Positions 53,187-61,717 are shown, counted from the stretch's first letter. The stretch is 64,000 bases of DNA from an uncultured Oscillospiraceae bacterium (GCA_900548355.1 URKR01000001.1:124001-188000), one strand, 5' to 3'. Translations and numbers: made by a program. Notes: generated by a model from the sequence alone, not told the origin.

Positions 53187-53642
53187 ATGAAAAAACAACA
53201 TCGAAACAATCGAAAACCCACACGACGGTTGCCGCGCCGGCAGAATACTCAAAAATTGCCGCGCCCGGTATGGGCGGTGCTTCGCAGCTTTTTCGGCGGC
53301 GGCATCACCGTGGCCGCGGCACTGTGTGCCGAAGCATTGCTCTTTGCCAATACCAATCTGCCGCTGCATCTGGTGCGACCGGCAGCCTGTGCAGCCGCCT
53401 CGCTCGGGGCGCTTGTCACCGGATTTTTGGCGGCCGGCGCCATGCCCAAAATGAAGCTTCTGGGCGGGGTTGGGGCCGGCATCTTTTATGTGCTCTGCGT
53501 ATTGGCGTCTGCTATGTGCACGGGCGGTATACCTTTGTGGAACGGCGATACCTTTTCGCTATTAACCGCACTGCTGTTGGGCGGTATGGCTGGCGGCGCA
53601 GCCTCGGCCCTTTGGGCGCCGCGCCGGGCGCGGGGGGCATAA
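53187..53642 (+). CDS. TIGR04086/YrzE-like membrane protein
   Basis: 151 residues: basic head of about 30 residues, then four hydrophobic helices rich in Gly and Ala (SFFGGGITVAAALCAEALLF, AAASLGALVTGFLAAGAM). Size, four-helix layout and the position after yajC match the YrzE/TIGR04086 family. Function unknown. ATG 53187 was chosen over 53154, which lies in the untranslated hairpin region. Overlaps the next start by one base. Confidence 0.75.
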   Translation: MKKQHRNNRKPTRRLPRRQNTQKLPRPVWAVLRSFFGGGITVAAALCAEALLFANTNLPLHLVRPAACAAASLGALVTGFLAAGAMPKMKLLGGVGAGIFYVLCVLASAMCTGGIPLWNGDTFSLLTALLLGGMAGGAASALWAPRRARGA

Positions 53643-54346
53643 TGCGCGCCGCAAGGGCAGCTGCCGCGGAACAATTTTTTCGCCTGCCGCGGTGGCGCAT
53701 AGCCCCTAAAGGCGAACTGCGCTCCGAACCACAATCCCACCGGCCCACTATTCGCAAAGATCGTAAGGAAGCTGGCCGCTGGCGGGCCGGGCTGATGTTT
53801 TCGACCCTTTTTTTGCTGGGGGATCTGGGCGGTGTTCTGGCTGGCCGTCTGGGGGGATGCACCTGGGGCCAGGAACTCGCCGCCTATTACAGCCAGGCGG
53901 AACATTTCGCGCACTGGACACAGGTATTCGCCGATCTGTACAGCGGAGCTTTTCTGCAATGCACCATTGTTTTTCTTTGCGGTTTCAGTGCACTGGGCCC
54001 CGGGCTGATCGGGTTGTTTCTGGCTGGCAAAGGTGTGATGCTTGGGCTCTGCGCTGCCGGTGTTTACAGCAACGGCGGCGCGCACGGCCTTGTCGTGTAT
54101 TGGCTGCTGACCTGCCTGTCGGATCTAATCCTGCTTGTGCTGCTGCTTTGGCTGGCGCTCTCGGCACAGGCCCTTGGGGTAACGCTGCTGCACGCTTTGC
54201 GCGGTCAGGCGCCGCACACGCGGCGGGCACCAGTTTCAATGCTGCAACGTTTGGTTCTTAGCTATCTGGCGACGTTGCTGATTGGCGCGGCGGGGTGCCT
54301 GGTCGGGGCCGGGTCAGCAGTTCTCTTCGCCGGAGTCCTCCTCTGA
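53642..54346 (+). CDS. SpoIIM-like stage II sporulation membrane protein
   Basis: 234 residues. A basic N-terminus, then about five hydrophobic helices, including GFSALGPGLIGLFLAGKGVMLGLCAAGVY, resembling the conserved SpoIIM middle region (Gly-rich helix, KGxxLG). SpoIIM joins SpoIID and SpoIIP in the peptidoglycan-degrading engulfment complex. In many sporulators it lies beside xerD; here an Xer gene is the convergent neighbour, with a 33-base overlap of 3' ends. ATG 53642 overlaps the previous stop by one base. Identification is moderate. Confidence 0.6.
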   Translation: MRAARAAAAEQFFRLPRWRIAPKGELRSEPQSHRPTIRKDRKEAGRWRAGLMFSTLFLLGDLGGVLAGRLGGCTWGQELAAYYSQAEHFAHWTQVFADLYSGAFLQCTIVFLCGFSALGPGLIGLFLAGKGVMLGLCAAGVYSNGGAHGLVVYWLLTCLSDLILLVLLLWLALSAQALGVTLLHALRGQAPHTRRAPVSMLQRLVLSYLATLLIGAAGCLVGAGSAVLFAGVLL

Positions 54347-55354
54347 ACGGGGCGGCGTATAGCCATGCCGGGACAGGGGAGATGCCTCCACGGCTTGCTG
54401 CAGCTGTTTTTGATTGATATGGGTATAAATCTGGGTTGTGGAAACGTTTTCATGGCCCAATATTTCTTTGAGCGCCAGCATATCAACACCGCCCTGGTAC
54501 ATCAGGGTTGCAGCCGTGTGCCGCAGTTTGTGGGGAGAATATCCGCGTCCGGACAAGCCTGCGCTCTGCAGGCAGCGTTCCACAATTTGCTGCACACGCC
54601 GCGCTGTCAGCCGCTTCCCGGTACGTTTGGATACAAACATTGCACTGCGATCCACAAGATTGGGCAAAGCCGCCCGCGCCGGCAAATAATGCGCCAGTGC
54701 GTCCTGGCAGGCGCTGTTCAGGTAAACGAGGCGCTCTTTGCTGCCTTTGCCAACAATACGGATCGTATGATCACGATAGTCTCCCAGATCAATGGTGATC
54801 AGCTCGGCAAGCCGCATGCCACAATTTAAAAAGAGCGTCAATATGCAAAAGTCACGTTCATAAAAGTCGCTTTGTATATGGTTTAACAAAGTCAGCGCTT
54901 CATCGGCCGTCAAATATTTGGGAAGGCTTTTCTTGGGCGCGCCGAGCTGGATGTTGGCGGTGGGGTCCTCACTTAACTGATTGACCTGGTTGCACAGGTA
55001 GCCAAAAAAGCCGCGCAGTGCCGACAGCTTTCTTGCACGGGCCTTGGGGCCGTTGTCGTGCGCGCGTGCGTAATCCAGAAAGTTCAGGATATCCCGTTTC
55101 TGAATTTTGGCAATCCGGTCAAGGCGGATACCGGTCAGGTCAATTTTTTCGGGCGGAGTATCCGCATCAACCAGTTCCCAGACAAGCATCATGTAGCGAA
55201 AAAAGCTGCGCAGGTCAATATAGTAGCCGTTGATCGTGCGCGGTGAATTCTGACGCACAAAATCAAGATAATGCAGGTATTCGATCACTGCATCCGGAAC
55301 ATCAAGATATGGCGCGTGCCGATCAGGGTGCGCTACATCTACATAGGTGCTCAT
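54314..55354 (-). CDS. Tyrosine recombinase (XerC/XerD-type)
   Basis: 346 residues. N-terminal SAM-like core-binding domain, longer than XerC/D (about 300) by an insert near residues 55-80 (VDADTPPEKIDLTGIRL), then the catalytic domain: Arg in NCGMRLAELI, Lys in GKGSKERLVYL, HxxR in SPHKLRHTAATL, and HENVSTTQIYTH with the nucleophilic Tyr. All catalytic residues are present. It is the only recombinase seen here and has a dif-like dyad in its leader. An acidic C-terminal tail follows. Probably resolves chromosome dimers. Confidence 0.92.
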   Translation of the reverse strand: MSTYVDVAHPDRHAPYLDVPDAVIEYLHYLDFVRQNSPRTINGYYIDLRSFFRYMMLVWELVDADTPPEKIDLTGIRLDRIAKIQKRDILNFLDYARAHDNGPKARARKLSALRGFFGYLCNQVNQLSEDPTANIQLGAPKKSLPKYLTADEALTLLNHIQSDFYERDFCILTLFLNCGMRLAELITIDLGDYRDHTIRIVGKGSKERLVYLNSACQDALAHYLPARAALPNLVDRSAMFVSKRTGKRLTARRVQQIVERCLQSAGLSGRGYSPHKLRHTAATLMYQGGVDMLALKEILGHENVSTTQIYTHINQKQLQQAVEASPLSRHGYTPPRSEEDSGEENC

Positions 55355-55443
55355 AGTGAATCTCCTATACGCTTTATATGCTTTTCAGGCAAACAGTTGT
55401 GAAGGGGCCTATCCGCCATTCAGAAGGTCCGGCTTCTGCCCCA

Positions 55444-55473
55444 TATTTCGCTAAACTTACATTTAGCGAAATA
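55444..55473. repeat. Perfect 12-6-12 dyad in the Xer gene leader (dif-like or operator)
   Basis: Arms TATTTCGCTAAA (55444-55455) and TTTAGCGAAATA (55462-55473) around the spacer CTTACA. 11-bp arms with a 6-bp centre are the architecture of Xer dif sites; here the dyad is fully symmetric. It lies 90 bases upstream of the start and just after the predicted transcription start. Alternative: operator of an unknown repressor. Confidence 0.65.
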
Positions 55474-55488
55474 GATAGTGCCGCATTA

Positions 55489-55518
55489 ACTATACCACTG
55501 CCTCTCTCCCATTGTCAA
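55489..55518 (-). promoter_or_regulatory. Promoter of the Xer recombinase gene
   Basis: Minus strand TTGACA (55513-55518), 18-base spacer, TATAGT (55489-55494). The predicted start lies about 8 bases before the 12-6-12 dyad. Confidence 0.75.
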
Positions 55519-55591
55519 GTCTTTGGGCAACTGGCTGGCGCCGTGTCGGGGTGTGTCTTGCTGCGGCTTGCTGTGCATGGAAATAAGCGTC

Positions 55592-55629
55592 AAACAGCCA
55601 GCCGGCAGTTCCGATCCGGCTGGCTGTTT
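55592..55629 (-). terminator. Hairpin after the SseB-like gene
   Basis: Perfect 14-bp stem AAACAGCCAGCCGG (55592-55605) with CCGGCTGGCTGTTT (55616-55629) and a 10-base loop, 28 bases past the SseB-like stop. The T tract is short, so efficiency is uncertain. Confidence 0.75.
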
Positions 55630-55656
55630 GCTTCATACTATTGGAAAGTTGCTACA

Positions 55657-56592
55657 TCAGCTTTGCGAGTCATCTTCATCGTCGAGATTGTCGATGCGGC
55701 CTTTACCGCGCACATAGAACGGCTCGCTATCCCGCATGCCTTGTTGGCCTAGCGGCGTATCCGATGTTGTGATATTAATCTCCATCTTACGGTCAGGACT
55801 CGTCATATAGCCGCGCAGCGCTTTGGAAACCGCCAGCAGCATTTGATCGTCCCGCGGTGCATCAAGCACAAGCAGATAGTACCGATCTGTATCGTTGACC
55901 AGCATCACCTGCAAGTAAGCGGCCGCCACCTTCTGGTTGTCAGCGAGCGTTTCACACAGCGGGTCAAGCAGCTGGTCCGGATAGACGCTTGGCTCCACAA
56001 TCGTGATCTTATCCCCTGGCTTGACTTTTGTCTGCCGCAGGCCGGCTTGTGCACGGGCCACGGCTGCATCGTGCTGCTGCTTGATCGAAGCCACCATCTT
56101 GGATTCAAAGCGCAGGTTATCCCCAAACGGGTCAACGACAAAACCGGACACAGCGCTGTTTTGCTCCAGCATCCGGGCATAATCGTCAAAACGCAGCACC
56201 ATGACCTGGTGGATCGGACCCTGCTTCCATTTGCGAAGCTCTTCTTCGTTGGAAAACGCCGGGAAATATGATTTGCCATCCTTGGTTTTGATGAGCGAGA
56301 AATTGATGCGGGTGTTTTTGGGCACAGCGATGCGGCCGTTTGCATCCGGTTTCGGGGCTTCAGACATATCCACACGAGCCGGCGCAATCAGCACAGCCCG
56401 GGTCAGCGCGTTGATGACGACATTGAGGTTCTGCGCGTTATTTTCCGCCCGCAGCGCTTTGGCGGCTTCATTCAAGGCCGGATTGGAAACCGGTTGCTTG
56501 GTAGCCGGGTTAAGGATGCGCATGGGCTTAGCAGCCGGCTTTGCCTGGGCGCGCCCTTGGTTGTGTCCGTTCTTCTGGCTTTCCTTGTTCAT
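55657..56592 (-). CDS. SseB family protein
   Basis: 311 residues. A basic, Ala/Gln/Lys-rich N-terminus, then an SseB_N-like domain (INALTRAVLIAPARVD; SYFPAFSNEEELRKWKQG; FDDYARMLEQNSAVSGFVVDPFGDNLRF) and an SseB_C-like domain (AAYLQVMLVNDTDRYYLLVLD). Molecular function is unknown. ATG 56592 is used because GAGGTG lies seven bases upstream; a GTG at 56601 is possible. Lies 36 bases after radA and may be co-transcribed with it. Confidence 0.82.
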   Translation of the reverse strand: MNKESQKNGHNQGRAQAKPAAKPMRILNPATKQPVSNPALNEAAKALRAENNAQNLNVVINALTRAVLIAPARVDMSEAPKPDANGRIAVPKNTRINFSLIKTKDGKSYFPAFSNEEELRKWKQGPIHQVMVLRFDDYARMLEQNSAVSGFVVDPFGDNLRFESKMVASIKQQHDAAVARAQAGLRQTKVKPGDKITIVEPSVYPDQLLDPLCETLADNQKVAAAYLQVMLVNDTDRYYLLVLDAPRDDQMLLAVSKALRGYMTSPDRKMEINITTSDTPLGQQGMRDSEPFYVRGKGRIDNLDDEDDSQS

Positions 56593-56628
56593 GGGTTCCA
56601 CCTCTTCTTTATGTGTATGATGAGCGGC

Positions 56629-58032
56629 TCAGTCTTTGAGCCTGATGGCGTTTACGGCCTCCCGCAGGTAAGACACCCCGATGAGTTTCAGGCCGTGAAA
56701 CTGCCTCTGATCGATCATTTTCAGGTTGTGCTTGGGGATGATGGCGGTATCGAACCCGACGCGCTGGGCTTCCCGCAGGCGCGTTTCCAGATGCGGCACG
56801 CTGCGTACTTCCCCGCCCAGGCCCACTTCGCCAATTGCCAGGGTCTTTTCGGGTATGGGTAAATCCAGCAGGCTCGAAACCATGGCCAGACAGGCTGGCA
56901 GGTCACAAGCCGTCTCGTCAAGCCGCAAACCGCCGATCACGTTGAGATAAACATCCTGGTTTCCGAAGAACTGTCCTGTCCGCTTTTCAAGCACTGCCAG
57001 GAGCAGGTACATCCGGTTGTAATCAAAACCGCTGGCTGTTCGGCGCGGGCTTGGGAAGGACGTCTTTGTGACAAGGGCCTGGATTTCCCCCAGCACCGGA
57101 CGGGTCCCTTCCATCACACAGGCTACGCAGGTGCCGCTGATTCCAAGCGGGCGGCCATCCAGCATGACTTGGGACGGGTTTTCAATCTGTTCGAGCCCGC
57201 GGCCTGTCATATCAAACATCCCAATCTCATTGGTTGATCCATATCGGTTTTTCACAGCGCGCAGCACACGGTAAGGCAAGGTTTTGTCCCCCTCAAAATA
57301 GAGCACTGTATCGACAATATGCTCCATAACTTTGGGGCCGGCGATCGCGCCGTCCTTGTTGACATGGCCGACGATGAAGGTTGGGATTTCCAGGCTTTTG
57401 GCAACGTTCAAAAAGCGGGCCGTACTCTCCTTTACTTGAGATACAGTACCGGAAGAAGAGGAAATATCCGCGCAGCGCATCGTCTGGATTGAGTCAATCA
57501 CCACAAGGCCCGGCTTGGTCACTTCAATCAGGCCGCAGATCTCATCCACATCGCTTTCTGCCACCAGTGAAATGTTATCCTGCGGCACATCCAGTCGTAC
57601 CGCCCGCAGTTTAATCTGGCGGACTGATTCCTCTCCGGTGACATACAACACATCCAGCGAACGGCTGACTTCGCCACAAAGCTGCAGCAGGATTGTGGAT
57701 TTGCCAATCCCCGGCTCACCGCCAATCAACGTTACGCTTCCCAGCACAATGCCGCCGCCAAGCACCCGATCCAGTTCGCCAATCCCGGTGATGATTCGGC
57801 TTTTTTCCTCGGTTGTGCTGACATTTTTGAGTTTGAGTGGGGTCAAGCTTGTCTGGCCGGCAACCCGGGCTGGCGCCGCAGCGCGGCTGCCCGCCCCTTT
57901 AGGGGGTTCCGCTACGACATCCTCTTCCATCGTGTTCCACGCACCGCAGGAGGGGCAGCGCCCAAGCCAGCGGGGGCTTGTCTCTCCGCATTGGGTACAG
58001 ACATAGATTGTCTTGCGTCTATCTTTTGCCAT
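56629..58032 (-). CDS. radA: DNA repair protein RadA
   Basis: 467 residues. N-terminal zinc finger (YVCTQCGETSPRWLGRCPSCGAWNT), RecA-like ATPase with GEPGIGKSTILLQL (Walker A), the RadA motif KNRYGSTNEIG (KNRFG variant), and a C-terminal Lon-protease-like domain (VGLGGEVRSVPHLETRLREAQRLGF-type). Acts in recombinational repair, processing branched intermediates as a helicase on D-loops. ATG 58032 restores the normal start (MAKDRRKTIYVC). Confidence 0.96.
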   Translation of the reverse strand: MAKDRRKTIYVCTQCGETSPRWLGRCPSCGAWNTMEEDVVAEPPKGAGSRAAAPARVAGQTSLTPLKLKNVSTTEEKSRIITGIGELDRVLGGGIVLGSVTLIGGEPGIGKSTILLQLCGEVSRSLDVLYVTGEESVRQIKLRAVRLDVPQDNISLVAESDVDEICGLIEVTKPGLVVIDSIQTMRCADISSSSGTVSQVKESTARFLNVAKSLEIPTFIVGHVNKDGAIAGPKVMEHIVDTVLYFEGDKTLPYRVLRAVKNRYGSTNEIGMFDMTGRGLEQIENPSQVMLDGRPLGISGTCVACVMEGTRPVLGEIQALVTKTSFPSPRRTASGFDYNRMYLLLAVLEKRTGQFFGNQDVYLNVIGGLRLDETACDLPACLAMVSSLLDLPIPEKTLAIGEVGLGGEVRSVPHLETRLREAQRVGFDTAIIPKHNLKMIDQRQFHGLKLIGVSYLREAVNAIRLKD

Positions 58033-58179
58033 CTCATTCCCCTCCCCTGTTGCGTCTTTACTATTATATCCCAAACGCGGCCAATGGGCAAGGGAAAACG
58101 CAAAACGAGGCGGTCTCCCGCAGGGGAAACCGCCCAGAATCAGGAAAGCAGCGATCAGCGCATGCCAGTCGCATGCAGT

Positions 58180-58944
58180 TCAGCGCCCCTTGCCGGGTTT
58201 GCCTCGCAGCGGTGTGCGGTCCCGCGCAGCGGCCAGCAACGCCAGCCCCAGCACCACCGAAACCGCCAGCCCGGTCAGCGCGATTGGCAGCTGCGCGCTT
58301 GCAAAATAGAGCCCACTCTCTGCGGTCCAGGGCCACAATGCTATGCCGGCCGACAAAGGGTTTCTATACAGGAACTCGCTGTGCTGAGAAAGCATCCCGC
58401 CCAACGAACCCCAGAAAAAGGCCAACACAGTTCCGGCCGCCATACCGCGAGGGAACTGCATGACAAGAACCAGCAAAGGCAATAGCGCAAGGTTTGTCCA
58501 CAAATTGACAAACAGCATGGAGAATGCAGCCTCAGCTGCACCTCCGACCGTCAGACCGGGGATGCCCGTTAACGGGAAGAGCAGCAATGCGGCCAGAAAT
58601 TCAATGATTGATGAAACAGCTGTCAAAGCCAGACCTGCCAGAAGCTTGGCCGCTGCCAGCCGCCGGAAAGAAACCGGCAGCACCAACAGGTTTCTGAGCA
58701 TACCGGATTGCCGTTCCCGTTGCATACTCTGGGCCAGCAGCAAAGTCAAACAGGCCGGCATCAGGTAGTTGGCCGAAACGAACAGCGTATTGGCCACAAC
58801 AAGCGGCCATGTGTATTCAGTGCCATCCTGCGCTGTCGCGATGTAACGGCTGTCGGCCACCGCCACCAGCAGAGCCAGCGGCAGAATCGCCACGTTCAGA
58901 TCACGGCGCGATTTGCAAAATTCAGCCCGAAGCAAAGCTTCCAC
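58180..58944 (-). CDS. ABC-2 type transporter permease (lantibiotic/bacitracin exporter group)
   Basis: 254 residues, six membrane helices, with the N-terminus EALLRAEFCKSRRDL resembling the start of the sister permease (KGLLRLCRCEFRKLRR). GTG 58944 was chosen because AGGGG lies upstream and it aligns with that start; ATG 58974 would overlap the neighbouring gene by 20 bases. The group resembles BcrB/MutE/NisE-type permeases of peptide resistance systems. Last gene of the ABC operon. Confidence 0.82.
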   Translation of the reverse strand: MEALLRAEFCKSRRDLNVAILPLALLVAVADSRYIATAQDGTEYTWPLVVANTLFVSANYLMPACLTLLLAQSMQRERQSGMLRNLLVLPVSFRRLAAAKLLAGLALTAVSSIIEFLAALLLFPLTGIPGLTVGGAAEAAFSMLFVNLWTNLALLPLLVLVMQFPRGMAAGTVLAFFWGSLGGMLSQHSEFLYRNPLSAGIALWPWTAESGLYFASAQLPIALTGLAVSVVLGLALLAAARDRTPLRGKPGKGR

Positions 58945-58954
58945 CTTTGATCCC

Positions 58955-59755
58955 CTACCTTTCCCACCGCGCATAAGCGCGGGCTGTCAGCAAGCCAAAC
59001 AGGCCTGCTATTGCCATCAACACCACGGCAAGCTGCCAGGGGGCAAACCGATAACTGCCATCCGCGCCTGACTCGGCGGCAAACAGGCAGCGGGTGATTA
59101 ACCCGCCCGGCGTCCAGAACACAAGTTGCTGCCAAAAAGGCCGTGTGCTGAGCGGCGGCGGCAGAGCCGACATTTGCATCAGGACGTTCAGGCTCAGGAA
59201 GCCGTTTACCACGCTGTACAACAGCGCGGCCAGCAGCGAAAAAAGGTGCGAACGGCGCAGGAGAACCACCAGCCAGACAAGCGGCAACGCAGCTGCGGCC
59301 TGTAAAATGCCGTCCAGCAGTGCCGTTCGCCAAATTGGCAGTGCGGTCTCGACATATCCGCCGCAGAGCGCAGCCCCGGCAAGCACACAGCTCCCGGCTG
59401 CGAGAAAAGTGACAAAAAAGACAAACCAGGTCAATACCAGCAGCTTGGCGGCAGTCAGTGCGCCGATGCATACCGGCACCGTGCGCAGCTGCTTGAGGGT
59501 ATCACACTCCGTTTCCAGATAAAACAGCCGGGTTGCCAGCAGTCCCACCACCACAGGCAAAAGAAAGGGCAGGCCAAAGGTAACCAGCATCCCGATTGTG
59601 TTACCGTACACTTCCTGCGGGGTAATGTTTCCCTGTGCAGCCATCAGGGTGCCAAACGCCGGGAACAGCACGGCAGCCAGGCATAAAAATGGCAGCAGCC
59701 GCAGGCGGCGCAGTTTGCGGAATTCACATCGGCAAAGCCTAAGCAATCCCTTCAC
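58955..59755 (-). CDS. ABC-2 type transporter permease
   Basis: 266 residues, about six helices. Start RLCRCEFRKLRRLRLLPFLCLAAVLFPAFGTLMAAQ and the later ECDTLKQLRTVPVCIGALTAAKLLVL are typical of the MutE/SpaE-like permeases. GTG 59755 overlaps the ATPase gene stop. Two similar but non-identical permeases plus one ATPase match the lantibiotic-immunity and bacitracin-resistance layout (LanFEG/BcrAB). Confidence 0.85.
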   Translation of the reverse strand: MKGLLRLCRCEFRKLRRLRLLPFLCLAAVLFPAFGTLMAAQGNITPQEVYGNTIGMLVTFGLPFLLPVVVGLLATRLFYLETECDTLKQLRTVPVCIGALTAAKLLVLTWFVFFVTFLAAGSCVLAGAALCGGYVETALPIWRTALLDGILQAAAALPLVWLVVLLRRSHLFSLLAALLYSVVNGFLSLNVLMQMSALPPPLSTRPFWQQLVFWTPGGLITRCLFAAESGADGSYRFAPWQLAVVLMAIAGLFGLLTARAYARWER

Positions 59756-60662
59756 CCCCTGTTACACGCTTGAAATACGCTTCAAGCGTATCTTCGCAGC
59801 GTCGCAGTTCGGTAACTGAGAGACGATTTTCCATAAACACACGGTTTATTTCATCAAGCTGCACGTCCAAATCATACAACCGCAGCGTATGGTCATCCAC
59901 CACATCAAAGTTTTGTGTCCGCATCGCTGTTTCCAGCAGGCGGGCCGCTTGCGGTGCATCCGAAACGCCAATCTGAATGTAGCGCCTGTTGCGGCGTTCC
60001 AGTTCTGCAAGGGTTTCCTCCTCAAGCAGGTTGCCGTGATCTATGATGCCAACATCATCGGCCAACTGTGCAATTTCGGATAAAATATGGCTGGAAAGCA
60101 AAATGGTTTTTCCCTGGTGGTGGCACAGGTCAAGCAGAAAGGCTCGCATCTCGGCTATACCGATCGGGTCAAGCCCGTTGATCGGTTCATCCAAAATCAG
60201 AAGCTCGGGGTCGTGCAACAGCGCCATGGCCAAGCCCAGGCGCTGTTTCATCCCCATTGAGTAGTCACGGGTCAGTTTTTTGTCCTGGTAGGGCAGCCCC
60301 ACGAGTGTAAGCACATGCTTGATCGCTTCGCGGCGCGGCACACCGCGAAGGTCGGCAAACAATGCCAGATTTTCGGTTGCGGTCAGGTTGGGATAAAAAC
60401 CTGGCGCTTCAATCAGGGACCCCACCCGCGGCAGCAGCGCGCGTTCATTGCCGTGAAGCGGGGTGCCAAACAAACGTACCTCGCCGGATGTCGGCTTTGT
60501 CAGTCCCAGCAACATCTTCATGATTGTGGTTTTGCCGGCGCCGTTGCGCCCGAGCAGCCCGTAAATGCGCCCCGGGCGCAGATGCAGCGACACATTCTGT
60601 ACCGCAATCTGTTCACCGTACTGTTTGGTCAGGCCGATTGTTTCAATAAGATACTGTTCCAT
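59739..60662 (-). CDS. ABC transporter ATP-binding protein (BcrA/LanF-type)
   Basis: 307 residues. Walker A GRNGAGKTTIMKM, signature DYSMGMKQRLGLAMAL, Walker B LLILDEPINGLDPIG, H-loop SSHILSEI, and a C-terminal extension of about 80 residues seen in the bacitracin/lantibiotic group. Expected to export or remove a membrane-acting peptide with the two permeases. AAAGGAGG precedes its ATG. The 11-bp repeat array lies 38 bases upstream. Confidence 0.93.
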   Translation of the reverse strand: MEQYLIETIGLTKQYGEQIAVQNVSLHLRPGRIYGLLGRNGAGKTTIMKMLLGLTKPTSGEVRLFGTPLHGNERALLPRVGSLIEAPGFYPNLTATENLALFADLRGVPRREAIKHVLTLVGLPYQDKKLTRDYSMGMKQRLGLAMALLHDPELLILDEPINGLDPIGIAEMRAFLLDLCHHQGKTILLSSHILSEIAQLADDVGIIDHGNLLEEETLAELERRNRRYIQIGVSDAPQAARLLETAMRTQNFDVVDDHTLRLYDLDVQLDEINRVFMENRLSVTELRRCEDTLEAYFKRVTGGEGIA

Positions 60663-60686
60663 CGGGTTTCCTCCTTTGCTTTGCCC

Positions 60687-60744
60687 TTATCTTACACCGG
60701 CAACCTTGCACAAACCTTACACCCAGCTTGTACCTGCCTTGCAA
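60687..60744 (-). promoter_or_regulatory. Tandem 11-bp repeats, probable response-regulator operator
   Basis: Plus-strand copies CAACCTTGCAC (60701), AAACCTTACAC (60712), CCAGCTTGTAC (60723), CTGCCTTGCAA (60734), spaced exactly 11, with a further CTTACAC at 60691. 11-bp direct repeats are what OmpR/PhoB-type regulators bind. A TAAGAT -10-like box lies at 60688-60693 on the minus strand, with no good -35, fitting an activated promoter for the ABC genes. Confidence 0.65.
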
Positions 60745-60745
60745 A

Positions 60746-60778
60746 AAAAGGCAACGCCAGCTGTAAGCGTTGCCTTTT
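60746..60778 (-). terminator. Terminator after the histidine kinase gene
   Basis: Minus strand AAAAGGCAACGC and GCGTTGCCTTTT, 12-bp stem, 9-base loop, followed by seven U residues (A run 60743-60749). It separates the two-component transcript from the ABC operon. Confidence 0.88.
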
Positions 60779-60786
60779 CAATCCCT

Positions 60787-61716
60787 TTACCGGCCGGAAT
60801 CCAGCGGCCAGCACACCGTGAAGGATGTTTCTTTGCGCGGGATACTGGAAACCGAAATCCGACCGCCCATTCGTTCTGTCAGCTTTTTCGCAATTTCAAG
60901 CCCCAGGCCGCTTCCTCGCCGGCGGCTGCGGTCCGCTGTATAGAGCCGCTCAAAGATATGCGGCAGGTCTTGCGGCGCAATGCCCACACCGTTATCCTTC
61001 ACACTGACCAGCGCTTTGCCGTCCTGTTCACACAGCAGCACCTTCAGTTCAGTCGCTTCACTGTGGGACAGCACGTTGCCAAGCAGGTTGTTAAGAATGC
61101 GCGCATATCCTTCCCGGTCCAATTTTACCGGGGTATATTGCTCCGGCAGCTCAATGGCATAGTGTAAGCCTGCCTCTTCCCAGACAGGCACCCAGTCCTT
61201 CAGGATTCCCCGTGTCAGTTCTGCCAGGTCGTATCGCTGCAGGCTGAGCGGTTCGGCCCCTGCATTCAGCTTGCCCCAGACAAACAGCGCGTCAAGATAG
61301 CTTTTGAGATCAAGCGCTTTGCTGCGAGCCGTCTCGATGTAATTTTCCCGCTCGGCCCCAGTCACAAGACCGCGGTGAACAGCGTCCAGATAGCCAAGCA
61401 ATGTCGTCAATGGTGTGCGCACATCGTGGGAAAGGTTCACCAGCATCTGACGGTTGGCCTCTTCGGCCTGTTGGCGGCGGGCAAGCTGTGTTTCATACCG
61501 GATGGACAGCGCGTTGCAGTGGTAGCAAATACAGGCCGTTGGGTCGGAGGGGTGGGCCAGCGCGCGATGATGCATATGCCCCTGCAGGATATCTTCGAGC
61601 ACTGCATCCAGATACCGCAGCCTGCGGTGCAGATACCAAAGCCTTCCGGCTGCAGCGGCCAGCGCGGCAGCCAGTACAAGGCAAAGCGCGGTCATCCCCC
61701 ATGTGGTAATCGGCAT
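60787..61716 (-). CDS. Sensor histidine kinase
   Basis: 309 residues. One N-terminal helix (ALCLVLAAALAAAAGRLWYL), short linker, H-box NLSHDVRTPLTTLLGYLDA (phospho-His), N-box LLGNVLSHS, G1 VSVKDNGVGIAP and G2 GSGLGLEIAKKL. With only one helix and almost no extracellular loop it resembles intramembrane-sensing kinases that respond via their ABC transporter, though it lacks the second helix typical of BceS. ATG 61716 follows GGGAGGTG; longer open frame lies over the regulator gene. Confidence 0.92.
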   Translation of the reverse strand: MPITTWGMTALCLVLAAALAAAAGRLWYLHRRLRYLDAVLEDILQGHMHHRALAHPSDPTACICYHCNALSIRYETQLARRQQAEEANRQMLVNLSHDVRTPLTTLLGYLDAVHRGLVTGAERENYIETARSKALDLKSYLDALFVWGKLNAGAEPLSLQRYDLAELTRGILKDWVPVWEEAGLHYAIELPEQYTPVKLDREGYARILNNLLGNVLSHSEATELKVLLCEQDGKALVSVKDNGVGIAPQDLPHIFERLYTADRSRRRGSGLGLEIAKKLTERMGGRISVSSIPRKETSFTVCWPLDSGR

Positions 61717-61717
61717 T

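Noticed and set aside
55444..55473. Fur, PerR, LexA or MntR box reading of the dyad
   Set aside because: Neither the arm sequence nor the 6-base spacing fits the known consensus of these regulators.
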